A DNA stretch of 64,000 nt from Acerihabitans sp035013185. GTDB taxonomy: Bacteria > Pseudomonadota > Gammaproteobacteria > Enterobacterales > Enterobacteriaceae. Below are positions 54,465-63,359 of this stretch, piece after piece. The position numbers and the translations under genes are program-made. The DNA is taken from the NCBI RefSeq assembly GCF_035013185.1, contig NZ_JAYGJO010000013.1:62001-126000 (forward strand), in the 5' to 3' direction. Below the pieces are notes generated by a model. The model saw only the letters and a program-made list of their open reading frames with translations. It did not search any database and had not been told where the DNA came from. Positions within the stretch are counted from its first letter, which is position 1, and each line of letters begins with the position of its first letter.

Positions 54465-54931
54465 CGCAAGGTCAGTCCGCCGTCAACCCAGTTTTTATCA
54501 GTATTATCCCCACCGGCGAAAGGGAGAGCCGGTGCTAAAGGCGCCGGCTGAGTATGTCCGTGATAACCCTTAAAAAATAGTGGCACGGTTAGTTAAAAGG
54601 GATTACCAGCGACGAAAAGAAGCAAGATAATAACATGTATTAATTATCATCGTTAGAATTTAATAATCTCCTATTATTATCTTATTAATTCGTTTTGCAT
54701 TCGGCTGAAAATTCCTGCTATAATTCGCATCGATAATTGTGGTGAGCTTCGCGAATAAATAAATCTTAGGCATTCAGGCATGGCTAAGTCTATATTGCCA
54801 AAAAAAAGTAAGGTATAGTCTTCTGGCTGCGGCAAAATCCGTAGCCGGAATTGGCGTTCCGAATTCCCCTTGGCGTCCAAACATATATGTTACATGTTTA
54901 CTATTAACCCAATTGAGAATGGAGACGCTTT
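54465..54931. other. AT-rich intergenic region upstream of the small ORF pair
   Basis: The 467-base interval holds a GC-rich inverted repeat just after ygiQ (CACCGGC at 54511-54517 with GCCGGTG at 54528-54534, no T-run). It then becomes AT-rich with possible promoter elements such as TATAAT at 54719-54724. A minus frame at 54677-54880 has no ribosome site or family and is not called. Confidence 0.4.
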
Positions 54932-55000
54932 ATGTCCAGCATTAGTCTACCTATCCGTACAAATATCAACGTAAATGTAATGGGGGTGCGCCATGGTTAA
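54932..55000 (+). CDS. 22-residue ORF, possible leader peptide
   Basis: An ATG with GGAGA upstream begins MSSISLPIRTNINVNVMGVR, and the frame stops at 54998-55000, overlapping the start of the next ORF by 8 bases. The overlap suggests translational coupling, so it may be a leader peptide or simply a short gene. No similarity recognised. Confidence 0.45.
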   Translation: MSSISLPIRTNINVNVMGVRHG

Positions 55001-55166
55001 ACATCACCCGCTTACCCTCGAAGAAGTCGTTGATCACTGCCGCGCTCTGGCTTACGCCATTATTGAAATACCTCATCCAGTAGTCAAAGAGCTATTAATG
55101 TATATTCTCTCTGAACGACTGGAATTGCTTAACCATACGTTGGATATGGAAGTTCTGGCGGAATAA
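54993..55166 (+). CDS. 57-residue helical protein of unknown function
   Basis: The ORF reads MVKHHPLTLEEVVDHCRALAY... to an acidic tail (DMEVLAE). It starts behind GGGGG and overlaps the 22-codon ORF. The pattern of two amphipathic helices (EEVVDHCRALAYAIIE and VVKELLMYILSERLELLNHTL) and the small size recall AriR/YmgB-type connector proteins, but I cannot confirm this by sequence. Too short for usual gene callers. No terminator is evident. Confidence 0.6.
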   Translation: MVKHHPLTLEEVVDHCRALAYAIIEIPHPVVKELLMYILSERLELLNHTLDMEVLAE

Positions 55167-55334
55167 CAGCTAATACATTAACCGGTAACTGATCAACCGC
55201 ACGCGACTTATGTGGACTGACTTTTATCGATATACCAACGGCCATTGTTTAATCGATGACAACTGATCCTTCGATTGATATGAATTGTAAGAATAAACCT
55301 TATAATTATCGAAATGACAAGATGGGAGGCTAAC

Positions 55335-55580
55335 ATGACACGAACAATGACCGTTGATTTAGGCAATGAGCTACAGGAATATGTAAATTCTTTAATTGAA
55401 AGTGGTGATTATCTTACACCTAGCGAGGTACTGAGGGAATCCGTACGAGCACGACGTGAACGTGAAGCGGGGTCGAAGTTTGCAGCACTGTGTCGTATGA
55501 TTGAAGACGGTGACAACAGTGGCGAAACCCTCAAATGGGATCGCGAATTTATATTGAGCAGATTAAGAAAAAATATTTAG
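55335..55580 (+). CDS. ParD-family antitoxin (orphan)
   Basis: The 81-residue protein shows the ribbon-helix-helix antitoxin pattern of the CC_2985/ParD family: MTVDLGNELQEYVNSLIESGDYLTPSEVLRESVRAR, then a polar C-terminal tail that normally neutralises ParE. The ATG at 55335 has GGGAGG before it. No ParE toxin follows: the next 300 bases lack an ORF. It may be a solitary antitoxin, one that protects against a toxin elsewhere, or the remains of a lost module. ParD-like proteins repress their own promoter. Confidence 0.85.
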   Translation: MTRTMTVDLGNELQEYVNSLIESGDYLTPSEVLRESVRARREREAGSKFAALCRMIEDGDNSGETLKWDREFILSRLRKNI

Positions 55581-55897
55581 TATTTCTCTAAAAGGCAGCA
55601 TGTAACATTTAATCTGCCCTTAGATATATGGCGTTAAACATTCGAATTTTTGAGCAATAAGAATACTTCGACTGATATGCCGAGAGATCCATACATTTTA
55701 TATATGTGATGGGAAAAATGTGTAATTATCATAAAATGAAACATAAATCAAAATTCATGTGTTCATTATAACTGAGTCCTTTGGGTAGTTTCAGTATTTT
55801 TTCATAGACTGATAACTATCATCGAATATTAAAATTAACTTGCTATTTATCGCTTTAAACTGACACTGCACGTAGTCAATAACCTACAGCACCTTTA
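55581..55897. other. AT-rich interval after parD
   Basis: The 317-base interval has no gene I can support, and no parE remnant that I can see. Confidence 0.5.
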
Positions 55898-56277
55898 TCA
55901 AATAAACCTCTCAGCCGGCACATTAAAACGCGTCGACAACACGTTGATATGCTGCACCGTCAACGCGCGGCGCCCATTCAGGATATTGCTCACATTGGAT
56001 TTTGAACCTAACTCCGACGCCAAATCCGCCGCGTTGAGTCCGTACTGATCCATTATCGCGCACGGCGGCCTTTTTCGTAGCCTTGCGTAGCGGTGAATCT
56101 CTTTGCTGGGTGGTATCCATCAAAATTTGATCAATTGACCGTTTGGTATGGGTAAATTCGATCACCCCATAGGGGTTTTTATCTCGTCGGATCGACCGGT
56201 GGTCATCACCGTAACGCGGCCAAGTGGGATCTGGGAAATCACTCCATATTCAGATAAAGCAGATTCCAGGCTCAGAC
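55898..56277 (-). pseudogene. Fused scar of an AbiEi-type and a HigA-type antitoxin
   Basis: Reading leftward, the first frame begins LSLESALSEYGVISQIPLGR at the stop of the sigma gene, a typical AbiEi (type IV antitoxin) segment. It slips one base in an A/C-rich stretch, continues GVIEFTHTKRSIDQILMDTT and ATKKAAVRD, and then passes with a further one-base shift into MDQYGLNAADLASELGSKSN and the rest of a HigA antitoxin C-terminus (NILNGRRALTVQHINVL, RFNVPAERFI). HigA of E. coli ends in a closely similar MDQYGL block. No AbiEii or HigB toxin gene is seen beside it. Two different antitoxins thus appear joined by deletion. Confidence 0.7.
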
Positions 56278-56832
56278 GCCGGTTATCCCTTCATACAGCA
56301 CCTGCAGCCGCAGGCGCAGGAACAGCACTGCCTTATGCTTGCGTGACAGCAGGGTTTCAACAGCGGTACCGGTCTCTTCGGCCAGCTGTTTAAACGAGTA
56401 ATCCTGCAGTTCAGTTTTTTCAAACGCCTCCCGCTGCAGGGGAGGCATATCCGCCAGCGCCAGCGCCAGTTCTTCCCACACCAGTTGGCGCAGATAGTCA
56501 TCTTCAGCACTGCTTTGCTGGCCAAACAGCACGTCGGACAGTTCGTCTCCCACCGGCCAGTCTTCGTCGATGTCATCGTCCAATAACAGCTCACGCTGTT
56601 TGCGTGAGCGATCAATAAGCTCATTGCGAGCGGCGCGATACAACCAGGCACCCACCTGCTCAATGGGATGCAGATAACTATCGGCCTTGATCAGGCGGTA
56701 GCTGATCTCCTGATAGATATCTTCCGCATCAGCCGTACTACCCGTTCGTCCGGTAATAAAGGCCAGCAGGCGCCGCTGGTAGCCACGCAGTGCAGTCAGC
56801 AGATCGCGGTGTCGTTGCGTGGCGTTAACCAT
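56272..56832 (-). CDS. ECF-type RNA polymerase sigma factor
   Basis: The 186-residue protein has sigma-70 region 2 (DAEDIYQEISYRLIKADSYLHPIEQVGAWLYRAARNELIDRSRK) and region 4 (LADMPPLQREAFEKTELQDYSFKQLAEETGTAVETLLSRKHKAVLFLR), the latter as HTH. Regions 1 and 3 are missing as in ECF factors. Its start overlaps the stop of the gene before it (TAATG), so the membrane protein upstream is probably its regulator or partner. The regulon is unknown. Confidence 0.93.
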   Translation of the reverse strand: MVNATQRHRDLLTALRGYQRRLLAFITGRTGSTADAEDIYQEISYRLIKADSYLHPIEQVGAWLYRAARNELIDRSRKQRELLLDDDIDEDWPVGDELSDVLFGQQSSAEDDYLRQLVWEELALALADMPPLQREAFEKTELQDYSFKQLAEETGTAVETLLSRKHKAVLFLRLRLQVLYEGITGV

Positions 56833-57380
56833 TACCGTTGGTCGCCATTATCGATGGGCTTTTCACCTTTATTGCTATCGCTCGAATCATGATGATCAGA
56901 ACGTTCACCGACGTCATGCCGAGCGTTGGGATCAACACGGTCAGAGTGCTCATTGGCATCATGGCGATCGCGGGGATCATTATGGCCAGAACGCGTGTTG
57001 TCCTCATAGCGATCAGTGCGATCGTCTCGGTCAAAACGTTCGTGGCGATCGCCACGGCCACCGCGCCCCCACGTGCAGCAGCCATGACCTCGTCCACGGC
57101 CCGCGCCGCGCTGGTTGATAAAAGCGTCGCGTTGCTCCGGTGTCATCGCCATCCAGCGCTCGCGCATCTCACGGCCATGCCGCCCGAACAAGCCCCGGCC
57201 ACCAAAACTGCCGAACAGGATCTTGCACAGGATCAGCAGCCCCAATGCTTGGAAAAAACCGATGCTTTTGATGCCAAAAATAGCCGGCAGCAGCGCATTC
57301 CACAACAGCATCACCAGCGTGGTCATCACCACAACTGCCGCCACGATCATGGCTAACATTTTACCCTTACGATCTCTCAT
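56832..57380 (-). CDS. Membrane protein with Asp/His/Arg-rich tail, partner of the ECF sigma factor
   Basis: The 182-residue protein has two hydrophobic segments at the N-terminus (about residues 8-30 and 36-58: MLWNALLPAIFGIKSIGFFQALGLLILCKILFG). Next comes MTPEQRDAFINQRG, and then a highly repetitive hydrophilic tail rich in Asp, His, Arg and Ser, with approximately repeated HDPRDRHD/RHDANEHSDR units. GGAG lies before the ATG. Genes of this type commonly sit beside an ECF sigma gene in gamma-proteobacteria, and it may act as an anti-sigma or metal-responsive sensor, the His/Asp tail suggesting metal binding. It is not a recognised zinc anti-sigma (no HxxxCxxC). Confidence 0.75.
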   Translation of the reverse strand: MRDRKGKMLAMIVAAVVVMTTLVMLLWNALLPAIFGIKSIGFFQALGLLILCKILFGSFGGRGLFGRHGREMRERWMAMTPEQRDAFINQRGAGRGRGHGCCTWGRGGRGDRHERFDRDDRTDRYEDNTRSGHNDPRDRHDANEHSDRVDPNARHDVGERSDHHDSSDSNKGEKPIDNGDQR

Positions 57381-57587
57381 TTTATCTACTCCACGTTATC
57401 TATATACATAGGTAGACGAATCAGCGGATAAAATATTTTCACCGGCAGCATGATTTTTTAAACGTTTTTATTTTTCCTCACTGCTCCGCATCATTACACA
57501 GCAGACTCCCGTCGATCACTAGCGCCACTTTATCTTTAAAATTCATACGGTTTTCCTGTCTTTATCAAGACTCTCCGCGTAATTGGC

Positions 57588-59372
57588 CTAGGTGAACTGG
57601 CCGGGAATGGCGCGATCATTGCTGCTGGCGGATATCGATTTGGCTGCCGTTACGGCCCGAGCCTGGTTGACATGATGCTGCGGATAGAGCGTCAGCAGTT
57701 GGCGTACCACGCCATTGGTCCAGCCAAAACCGTCCTGCAGCGGATATTCCCCGCCACCGCCCCTGGCGTCCACCGCGCCGGAAATGTCGTATTTCTCCAC
57801 CAGCTTACCGCTTTGCTTATAGTGATCGCCGACCACCGTGAGCCAGCGCGTAGCGATGGTTTCAGCCAAGGCATCCGCGCCATAACGCCGCAGCCCGGCA
57901 ATAGCCATCCACTGCAGCGGCGCCCAGCCGTTTGGTTTATCCCATTGCTGCTGATTGTCGGACAATGAGGTCATGATGCCACCGGGGAAAAGGAGTTGTT
58001 CCGACAGCACGTTTACCACTGCCGTGGCCTGTTCCTGACTCGCCATCCCGACAAACAACGGCACAACGCAGGCGGCACTCAGCACGCCCCGTTTAGCCAA
58101 ACGCCAGTCATAATCGCGATAGGTTCCACTATCGGCATCCCACAGCAGGGCATCTACCGCCCCCCGGCGCTGCTGAGCCCGATCGCGAAAACGACCGGCC
58201 ATAGCGAGATCGCCGATTTTTTCCGCCAGGCGGGTTAGAGTGGTTTCCAACTGATACATAAAGGCATTCAGGTCGATGGGCAGGATGGCCGTGGTGCGGA
58301 TACTGCCGATATCGTCGGCCTGACCAAACCAGCGCGAGCTAAAATCCCAGCCGGACTCCGCCCCCGCCCGCAGCTCGCGATAGACTTCGCTGGCGGGACG
58401 CGATGAACGGCGTGCGGTCTGCACATCCTCAAAATAGGCCTCCTCCCGGGGCGTGTCGCGGTCATCCCAGTAGCGGCTCAGCACCACCCCGTTCGACAGT
58501 TTCACCACGTGGCGACTCGCCTCGCCGGGTTTGACCACGCTCGTTTCTTTCATCCAATACTGGTATTCGACCAGCAACTGCGGAAAATAACGCTCAGCAA
58601 GCTGCAGGTCGTGTTTTTCAAACAGTTCCACCATCATGGCAAACAGCGGCGGTTGCGAACGACTGAGATAATAGGTCCGGTTACCGTTGGGGATATGACC
58701 ATAATGATCAATGAGAAAAGCAAAATTATCCGCCATGGCACGCAGCAGGTCAGTGCGTCCGCTGGCGGCCAGGCCCAACATGGTGAAATAGGAGTCCCAA
58801 TAGTACACCTCGCCAAATCGCCCGCCCGGCACCACATAAGGCTTGGGTAAGGGCAGTAACGAAGATTGACGGGGGTGCTGCTCGGGCCGGCGCGTCAATA
58901 TCTCCCATAACCCATCAATATGCTCGGTAATCGCCTGGTGGATATCGGCGACATAGTGACTTTCATGCACCACAGGCACATCAAAATGCTCGCTGACAAA
59001 TGCCTTAAGATCAAAGTCGGGTCGGGAAGATAACGCGCGGTAACACGCCAGAATACGATCCGGGTCAATTTTGGGTGCGCAATCGACAAAGGTTTTACTG
59101 TCGCTGAAGATGCGCGACAGTTGTACCGCCTCAAACAGCTCGGCGTAGCGATCCGCCGGGCTGAACACATCGCAATCGGGCAGTCCGCAGATAGTGACCG
59201 GCGCGGGTTCGTGATGCGAAACCTGCAAAGGGGTATCAAGACCGTCGTTGAGGCTATCCGTCGTGTCATTCGCCCGGAGCTGATGAGTTGAATGATGAAT
59301 AACGTTCTCCTTTTTGCCGGTACAGATAAATAAAGCGCCAGCATGGGAATGTCGCTTTACCGCATGCTTCAT
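57588..59372 (-). CDS. treF: Cytoplasmic trehalase TreF
   Basis: TreF splits intracellular trehalose into two glucose units (GH37). The 594-residue frame matches E. coli TreF (549) from SPADRYAELFEAVQLSRIFSDSKTFVDCAPK to GGGGEYPLQDGFGWTNGVVR. Both trehalase signatures are present: PGGRFGEVYYWDSYF and QWDKPNGWAP. No signal peptide, consistent with cytoplasm. The first ~60 residues do not resemble the family, and the first ATG lacks a ribosome site; a start further inside is possible (there is AAGGAG around codon 21 but no ATG right after). It is single; the ORF before it is on the other strand. Confidence 0.92.
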   Translation of the reverse strand: MKHAVKRHSHAGALFICTGKKENVIHHSTHQLRANDTTDSLNDGLDTPLQVSHHEPAPVTICGLPDCDVFSPADRYAELFEAVQLSRIFSDSKTFVDCAPKIDPDRILACYRALSSRPDFDLKAFVSEHFDVPVVHESHYVADIHQAITEHIDGLWEILTRRPEQHPRQSSLLPLPKPYVVPGGRFGEVYYWDSYFTMLGLAASGRTDLLRAMADNFAFLIDHYGHIPNGNRTYYLSRSQPPLFAMMVELFEKHDLQLAERYFPQLLVEYQYWMKETSVVKPGEASRHVVKLSNGVVLSRYWDDRDTPREEAYFEDVQTARRSSRPASEVYRELRAGAESGWDFSSRWFGQADDIGSIRTTAILPIDLNAFMYQLETTLTRLAEKIGDLAMAGRFRDRAQQRRGAVDALLWDADSGTYRDYDWRLAKRGVLSAACVVPLFVGMASQEQATAVVNVLSEQLLFPGGIMTSLSDNQQQWDKPNGWAPLQWMAIAGLRRYGADALAETIATRWLTVVGDHYKQSGKLVEKYDISGAVDARGGGGEYPLQDGFGWTNGVVRQLLTLYPQHHVNQARAVTAAKSISASSNDRAIPGQFT

Positions 59373-59855
59373 TCGATTATTGGCTTAAAAATCGTTTTGT
59401 CGCCCTGCTTACTTGCGATAAAACTCACCTTTTGAGTATAGTATGGCTTATTTAGTTTGCATGTGACTGATGGGACGCATTCGTATTTCATCACCAGCCT
59501 ACATTATTTCTTATCCCGTGAATTGACATTTATACCTTTTGTTTTATGATCTCTCATATTGATACAAACCATTGCTCTAGGTAATTTTACGTTTATAGAT
59601 ATTGACTATTCACTGCTGGCCCGCCTGCTAAATATGACATTAATTCAAGTCATGAAAAAAGACACGACGGTAGTTCGGCAACATATCATTAATAAACAAA
59701 AAATACACTTTTGATTAATATGTGCTGTCGTAGAAAATGCGATATAAAAATAAACAAGACATCACTCGTCATTAAAATAAACCCAGTATTAAGCGACAGT
59801 AAATAGGCTTTTACCGTAAATTATCCATTCGTCATTTTTTAAGGATCACATCATT
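59373..59855. other. AT-rich intergenic region between treF and the effector-like gene
   Basis: The 483-base interval is AT-rich, with several A/T tracts that are typical H-NS-type targets, and must hold the promoters of the divergent treF and effector-like gene. No ORF is supported. Confidence 0.5.
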
Positions 59856-60782
59856 ATGGATAAGATCAATTCACCGTCTTTAAGCGCCAATCCAATGACA
59901 CCCGCACCGTGCTCATCAACGGCAGATCCTGGCAATAATGTCTTATCAGACGGCTTAACCCATGTGGGCAATCGACCCTTCAGCTTATCACTTGACAGCA
60001 TCCCGCGCACCACCACCTCATCAGGGGTTAATCATGATGAAATCGTTTTATCACCGATAACGACGGACATATCAGAAAACCAAGCCGACATGTCCCTGTT
60101 CAAACGAGAAAAAGATCAGATAAACCGGGCTACACAGCAATCAGTATGCCAAAGCGCCCCATCACGCTTTGGCACCCTTTACCCTAAGCTGGACATTAAA
60201 ACAGATGCCAACATCATCAATCACATTAGCGACCTCTCCATAGCAGAAGATGTCGTGCTGGAGGACGCAGAAAACGACTTTAAAAAAAACATCGTCATCT
60301 CATTACCTAATCGGTCAGGAATGAGTTTTAGTTTTTCTAACCTAACTGTGTATATCAATAACAAAATATCTGAGTCGATGGCATTGAAAAATCTACGCGT
60401 AGAAATGATAACAAAATATCTCTTCTCAGCTGATCAATACCATCAGTATTCCGAAAAAATTATAATTCCCAGTGGTTATTTTAAAAACGGAAAAACGGCA
60501 GGTATCGTATTGAGTCACATTATAGAAGCTGCTAATGATTATATTTATGCGCAAATTCATAACCCGGTGTGTAAAAAAAATGAAACGGATAAATACCCTG
60601 CCAAGGAACAGATTTTTGCCATTGCCTTAAGTGTTTACCGCTTGGTCGATTTTTTAAAAACCAAAAATAATCCCGCCTTTCCGGCAGCCGACATCAACAA
60701 AATCATGCAAGGTTTTCCGGAAATTATCCACCTGGGATGGACTATTGAGCGTCATCGTCCGCTGTCGGCGATCCTGTCATGA
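59856..60782 (+). CDS. Effector-like protein of unknown function
   Basis: The 308-residue protein has no recognised domain. Its first ~120 residues are strongly Ser/Thr/Pro/Asn-rich and lack a signal peptide (MDKINSPSLSANPMTPAPCS...; SLDSIPRTTTSSGV), the composition of type III secretion signals. Residues 130-300 look folded and helical (for example FSNLTVYINNKISESMALKNLR; IEAANDYIYAQIHNP; QIFAIALSVYRLVDFL). AAGGA precedes the ATG. AT-rich codons here contrast with the GC-rich neighbours, a sign of horizontal acquisition. The role is unknown; secretion is inference, and no chaperone or secretion gene is in the window. Confidence 0.75.
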   Translation: MDKINSPSLSANPMTPAPCSSTADPGNNVLSDGLTHVGNRPFSLSLDSIPRTTTSSGVNHDEIVLSPITTDISENQADMSLFKREKDQINRATQQSVCQSAPSRFGTLYPKLDIKTDANIINHISDLSIAEDVVLEDAENDFKKNIVISLPNRSGMSFSFSNLTVYINNKISESMALKNLRVEMITKYLFSADQYHQYSEKIIIPSGYFKNGKTAGIVLSHIIEAANDYIYAQIHNPVCKKNETDKYPAKEQIFAIALSVYRLVDFLKTKNNPAFPAADINKIMQGFPEIIHLGWTIERHRPLSAILS

Positions 60783-61183
60783 TGGCGATAAACCACACCT
60801 GTAGCCTCGCTGCCGCGCTCATGACGTGTCTACGCTATAGACCGCATCGTGTAATGCATTAACGAAAGCGCCGCCACGCAGTGCCTCCACTCAACTCAAC
60901 GCAAAATAGTCGCGTCACAGATATATGCCGCCCACACTGTGGGCGTCTATCGACTGTCTGGGGATCGCGTGTTCCCGGCAAAGGGTGTGCAGTGATCTCC
61001 GCCAGGGGCCTATTTATCACACGGGCATTCAATAATCAGCTCAATTAGCCGATAACCCTATTACAAAGGGTAACTGATTCGGCGGCATAACGACTCAATG
61101 GAATAATCCGGCACACTGCCGATGCTGTTAGTACGTTGATGCTAATCATGTTTCTTTAATGAGAACAGCCTGAAAGAGCCTGG
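60783..61183. other. Intergenic region before the EAL protein
   Basis: The 401-base interval holds no supportable gene. A minus-strand stretch (SLHTLCREHAIPRQSIDAHS) open for about 30 codons may be a gene scrap, but is too short to name. Confidence 0.4.
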
Positions 61184-63007
61184 ATGATGCTGACAGATCT
61201 GAGCCATGACGAAGAAAAACGCTTGGCGGCGATAAAGCTGCTAAAAGCCGATGAACACGATCGCGACCAAATTCTCGAAGAAATGACCGCACTGGCCGGC
61301 AAAATGCTGGGCATAAGCACCAGTTTCATTTCAATACTCGACGATGAGAAACACTATATCAAGGCCGCGTGCGGACTGGCGCTACAACTAAAAATAACCC
61401 GCCGTGAAGACGCATTTTGCCTGCATACCATAGCAACCGGCGATATCGTCGTATGTCCTGATATGCGTCTTGATTGCCGATTCAAAGACAATATTTATGT
61501 CCAAGGCGCGCCCCATGTCAGATTTTATGCCGGGGCACCGTTAAGATCACGCGATGGCATCATCATCGGCACCCTGTGCCTACTCGATACTCAGCCGAAC
61601 AGCTTGAGCCACGAACAAATCGCGTCTTTCCGGGTGTTGGCCGGGCTGATTTCGGCGTTCCTGGAAGCTTGGCACAACATTGGTTATATCGATGCAGTAA
61701 CCCTGCTACCCAACCGCCAGCGGTTATTAACCGATCTGGAACTGATGCAAAAGTCCGGCGCTATTGGGCGTTTTCGGTTGATATTGATTTACTGTATTGA
61801 CATGCCTTATGCCTATGAAATTGCCCGTTCGCTGGGCGTGGAAGTCATTGATGATATGCTCAGGGATATGGCCTGTCTGCTCAGACTCAAGTTAACATCG
61901 GAAGGCAAACTCTATGCGTTCGCCACCGGCCGCTTTGCGCTAATTATGGACGATGCCGACGCCCAGCAGTTCGAGGCGCTCAACGCGCAGTTATCGGGGT
62001 TGAGCGCGCATATCAGTAGCCAAATCAACATTGATATGCACATTTCGACAGGCTACGTGAGCTTCTCGCCGGGCTGGCTGGCACCCACCGAAATCTTGCG
62101 CCGTGCGCTCAGCGCCCTGCATGACGCTATCAGCCGGAAAACCAGAACCCAGGCTTACGAACCGGCCGACGACGAACGAAAAAAACAGGATTTTCGGCTG
62201 ATTAATGATTTATTCCCCTATCTTAATGGCAAACCCGGGCTTTATCTCGTATTTCAACCTAAAATTGCCATGGATAACGACCGGGTTACCGGCGTTGAGG
62301 CACTGCTCCGGTGGCAGCACGCGGAACTGGGCAATATCACACCCGACCGGTTTATTCCGCTGCTGGAAAAGACCACCATGATGTCCCCGCTTACCGATTG
62401 GGTCATTAACGCTGCCCTGAATCAAATTGAGCTATGGTCAGCCCAAGGCATCCATTTACCGGTGTCCATTAACCTCAGCGCTGACGATTTATCCCGACCG
62501 GATTTTGCCGATATACTGGAGCACAACATGCGCCAGCGTGGCCTGACTACATCACTGCTCGGGGTTGAATGCCTGGAAACAGAATGGATATTGCAAAGTG
62601 CGGAGGCACTTAATGGCCTTGAGATGCTTAAATTACGCGGTTTTACCATCTCTCTGGATGACTTTGGCACCGGCTACAGCAATATCAGTTATTTACGTAA
62701 CATGCCGATGGACATTATCAAGCTCGATCGTTCCATGATTAAAGCCCTGACCACCGACCGGGCCACTCAGATCATCGTCAGCCATGTCATCAGTATGCTT
62801 AAGCAACTTGATTATACCGTGCTGGCGGAAGGCGTGGAGGACCGAGCAACGTTCCTGGCACTGCGGGCGCTGGGCTGCGACGAGGTACAGGGATATTATC
62901 ATTCGCCCCCCCTTAGCGCGGACAAGTTGGTCATCTGGCTTAAAAACTACCTGCCGTATAATCACTTTATTTCAAGCGTCCCCACGGCGGGAGCAGCCAA
63001 TAATTAA
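61184..63007 (+). CDS. Cyclic-di-GMP phosphodiesterase: GAF-degenerate GGDEF-EAL
   Basis: The 607-residue protein has an N-terminal GAF domain (residues about 20-165; FISILDDEKHYIKAACGL, DAFCLHTIATGD, FYAGAPLRSRDGIIIGTLCLLD), a GGDEF-like region in which the signature is only ATGRFAL, and a full EAL domain (about 345-590). The EAL metal and catalytic residues are visible: E in VEALLRW, N in INLSADDL, ETEW, DDFGTGYS, K/D in IKLDRSMI, AEGVED and QGYYHSPPL. It should therefore hydrolyse c-di-GMP while the GGDEF part is inactive or senses GTP. It is monocistronic, not next to a motility operon. Two ATGs in a row start it. Confidence 0.93.
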   Translation: MMLTDLSHDEEKRLAAIKLLKADEHDRDQILEEMTALAGKMLGISTSFISILDDEKHYIKAACGLALQLKITRREDAFCLHTIATGDIVVCPDMRLDCRFKDNIYVQGAPHVRFYAGAPLRSRDGIIIGTLCLLDTQPNSLSHEQIASFRVLAGLISAFLEAWHNIGYIDAVTLLPNRQRLLTDLELMQKSGAIGRFRLILIYCIDMPYAYEIARSLGVEVIDDMLRDMACLLRLKLTSEGKLYAFATGRFALIMDDADAQQFEALNAQLSGLSAHISSQINIDMHISTGYVSFSPGWLAPTEILRRALSALHDAISRKTRTQAYEPADDERKKQDFRLINDLFPYLNGKPGLYLVFQPKIAMDNDRVTGVEALLRWQHAELGNITPDRFIPLLEKTTMMSPLTDWVINAALNQIELWSAQGIHLPVSINLSADDLSRPDFADILEHNMRQRGLTTSLLGVECLETEWILQSAEALNGLEMLKLRGFTISLDDFGTGYSNISYLRNMPMDIIKLDRSMIKALTTDRATQIIVSHVISMLKQLDYTVLAEGVEDRATFLALRALGCDEVQGYYHSPPLSADKLVIWLKNYLPYNHFISSVPTAGAANN

Positions 63008-63359
63008 ACAGGTCTTGCACCGCGCTAAATAGCCTGGATACAGTCAGCGTCACCCGTAACGCCCTCGACCAACGTCATAAAAATCAGCTGCCCTCAATGG
63101 GGTACCGACCGGGAGCACGGAATAACAAAATACCCAGCACCCGTCGGACGCATCGCGGTTAACGGCAGCGGCAAACGTTTATTGCCTGGTCTTTGGCCGC
63201 CTAGGCGATAGTGTCTATTACGACCAGGCATCACTGGACGGGACCCTTTGCGGGCTTTCCGTCTAGGGTTTATTTGGCGTTGTCCCGCTTTCCCTCATAA
63301 ACCCTGTGTTATATTCCACAGCACGCTCAACCTGTCAGCCGATCTTACCCAGACAATCC
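63008..63359. other. Intergenic region before the SrfA-like gene
   Basis: The 352-base interval has no gene. A 9-bp inverted repeat (AGGGTTTAT at 63265-63273, ATAAACCCT at 63297-63305) with a 23-base spacer lies about 55-95 bases before the next ATG and may be regulatory or chance. Confidence 0.4.

Noticed and set aside
54677..54880. Minus-strand ORF of 67 codons
   Set aside because: No ribosome site, AT-rich promoter-like sequence and no recognisable domain.
56819..57411. Plus-strand ORFs opposite the sigma partner gene
   Set aside because: They mirror the repetitive Asp/His-rich tail, and their apparent length comes from its biased codons.
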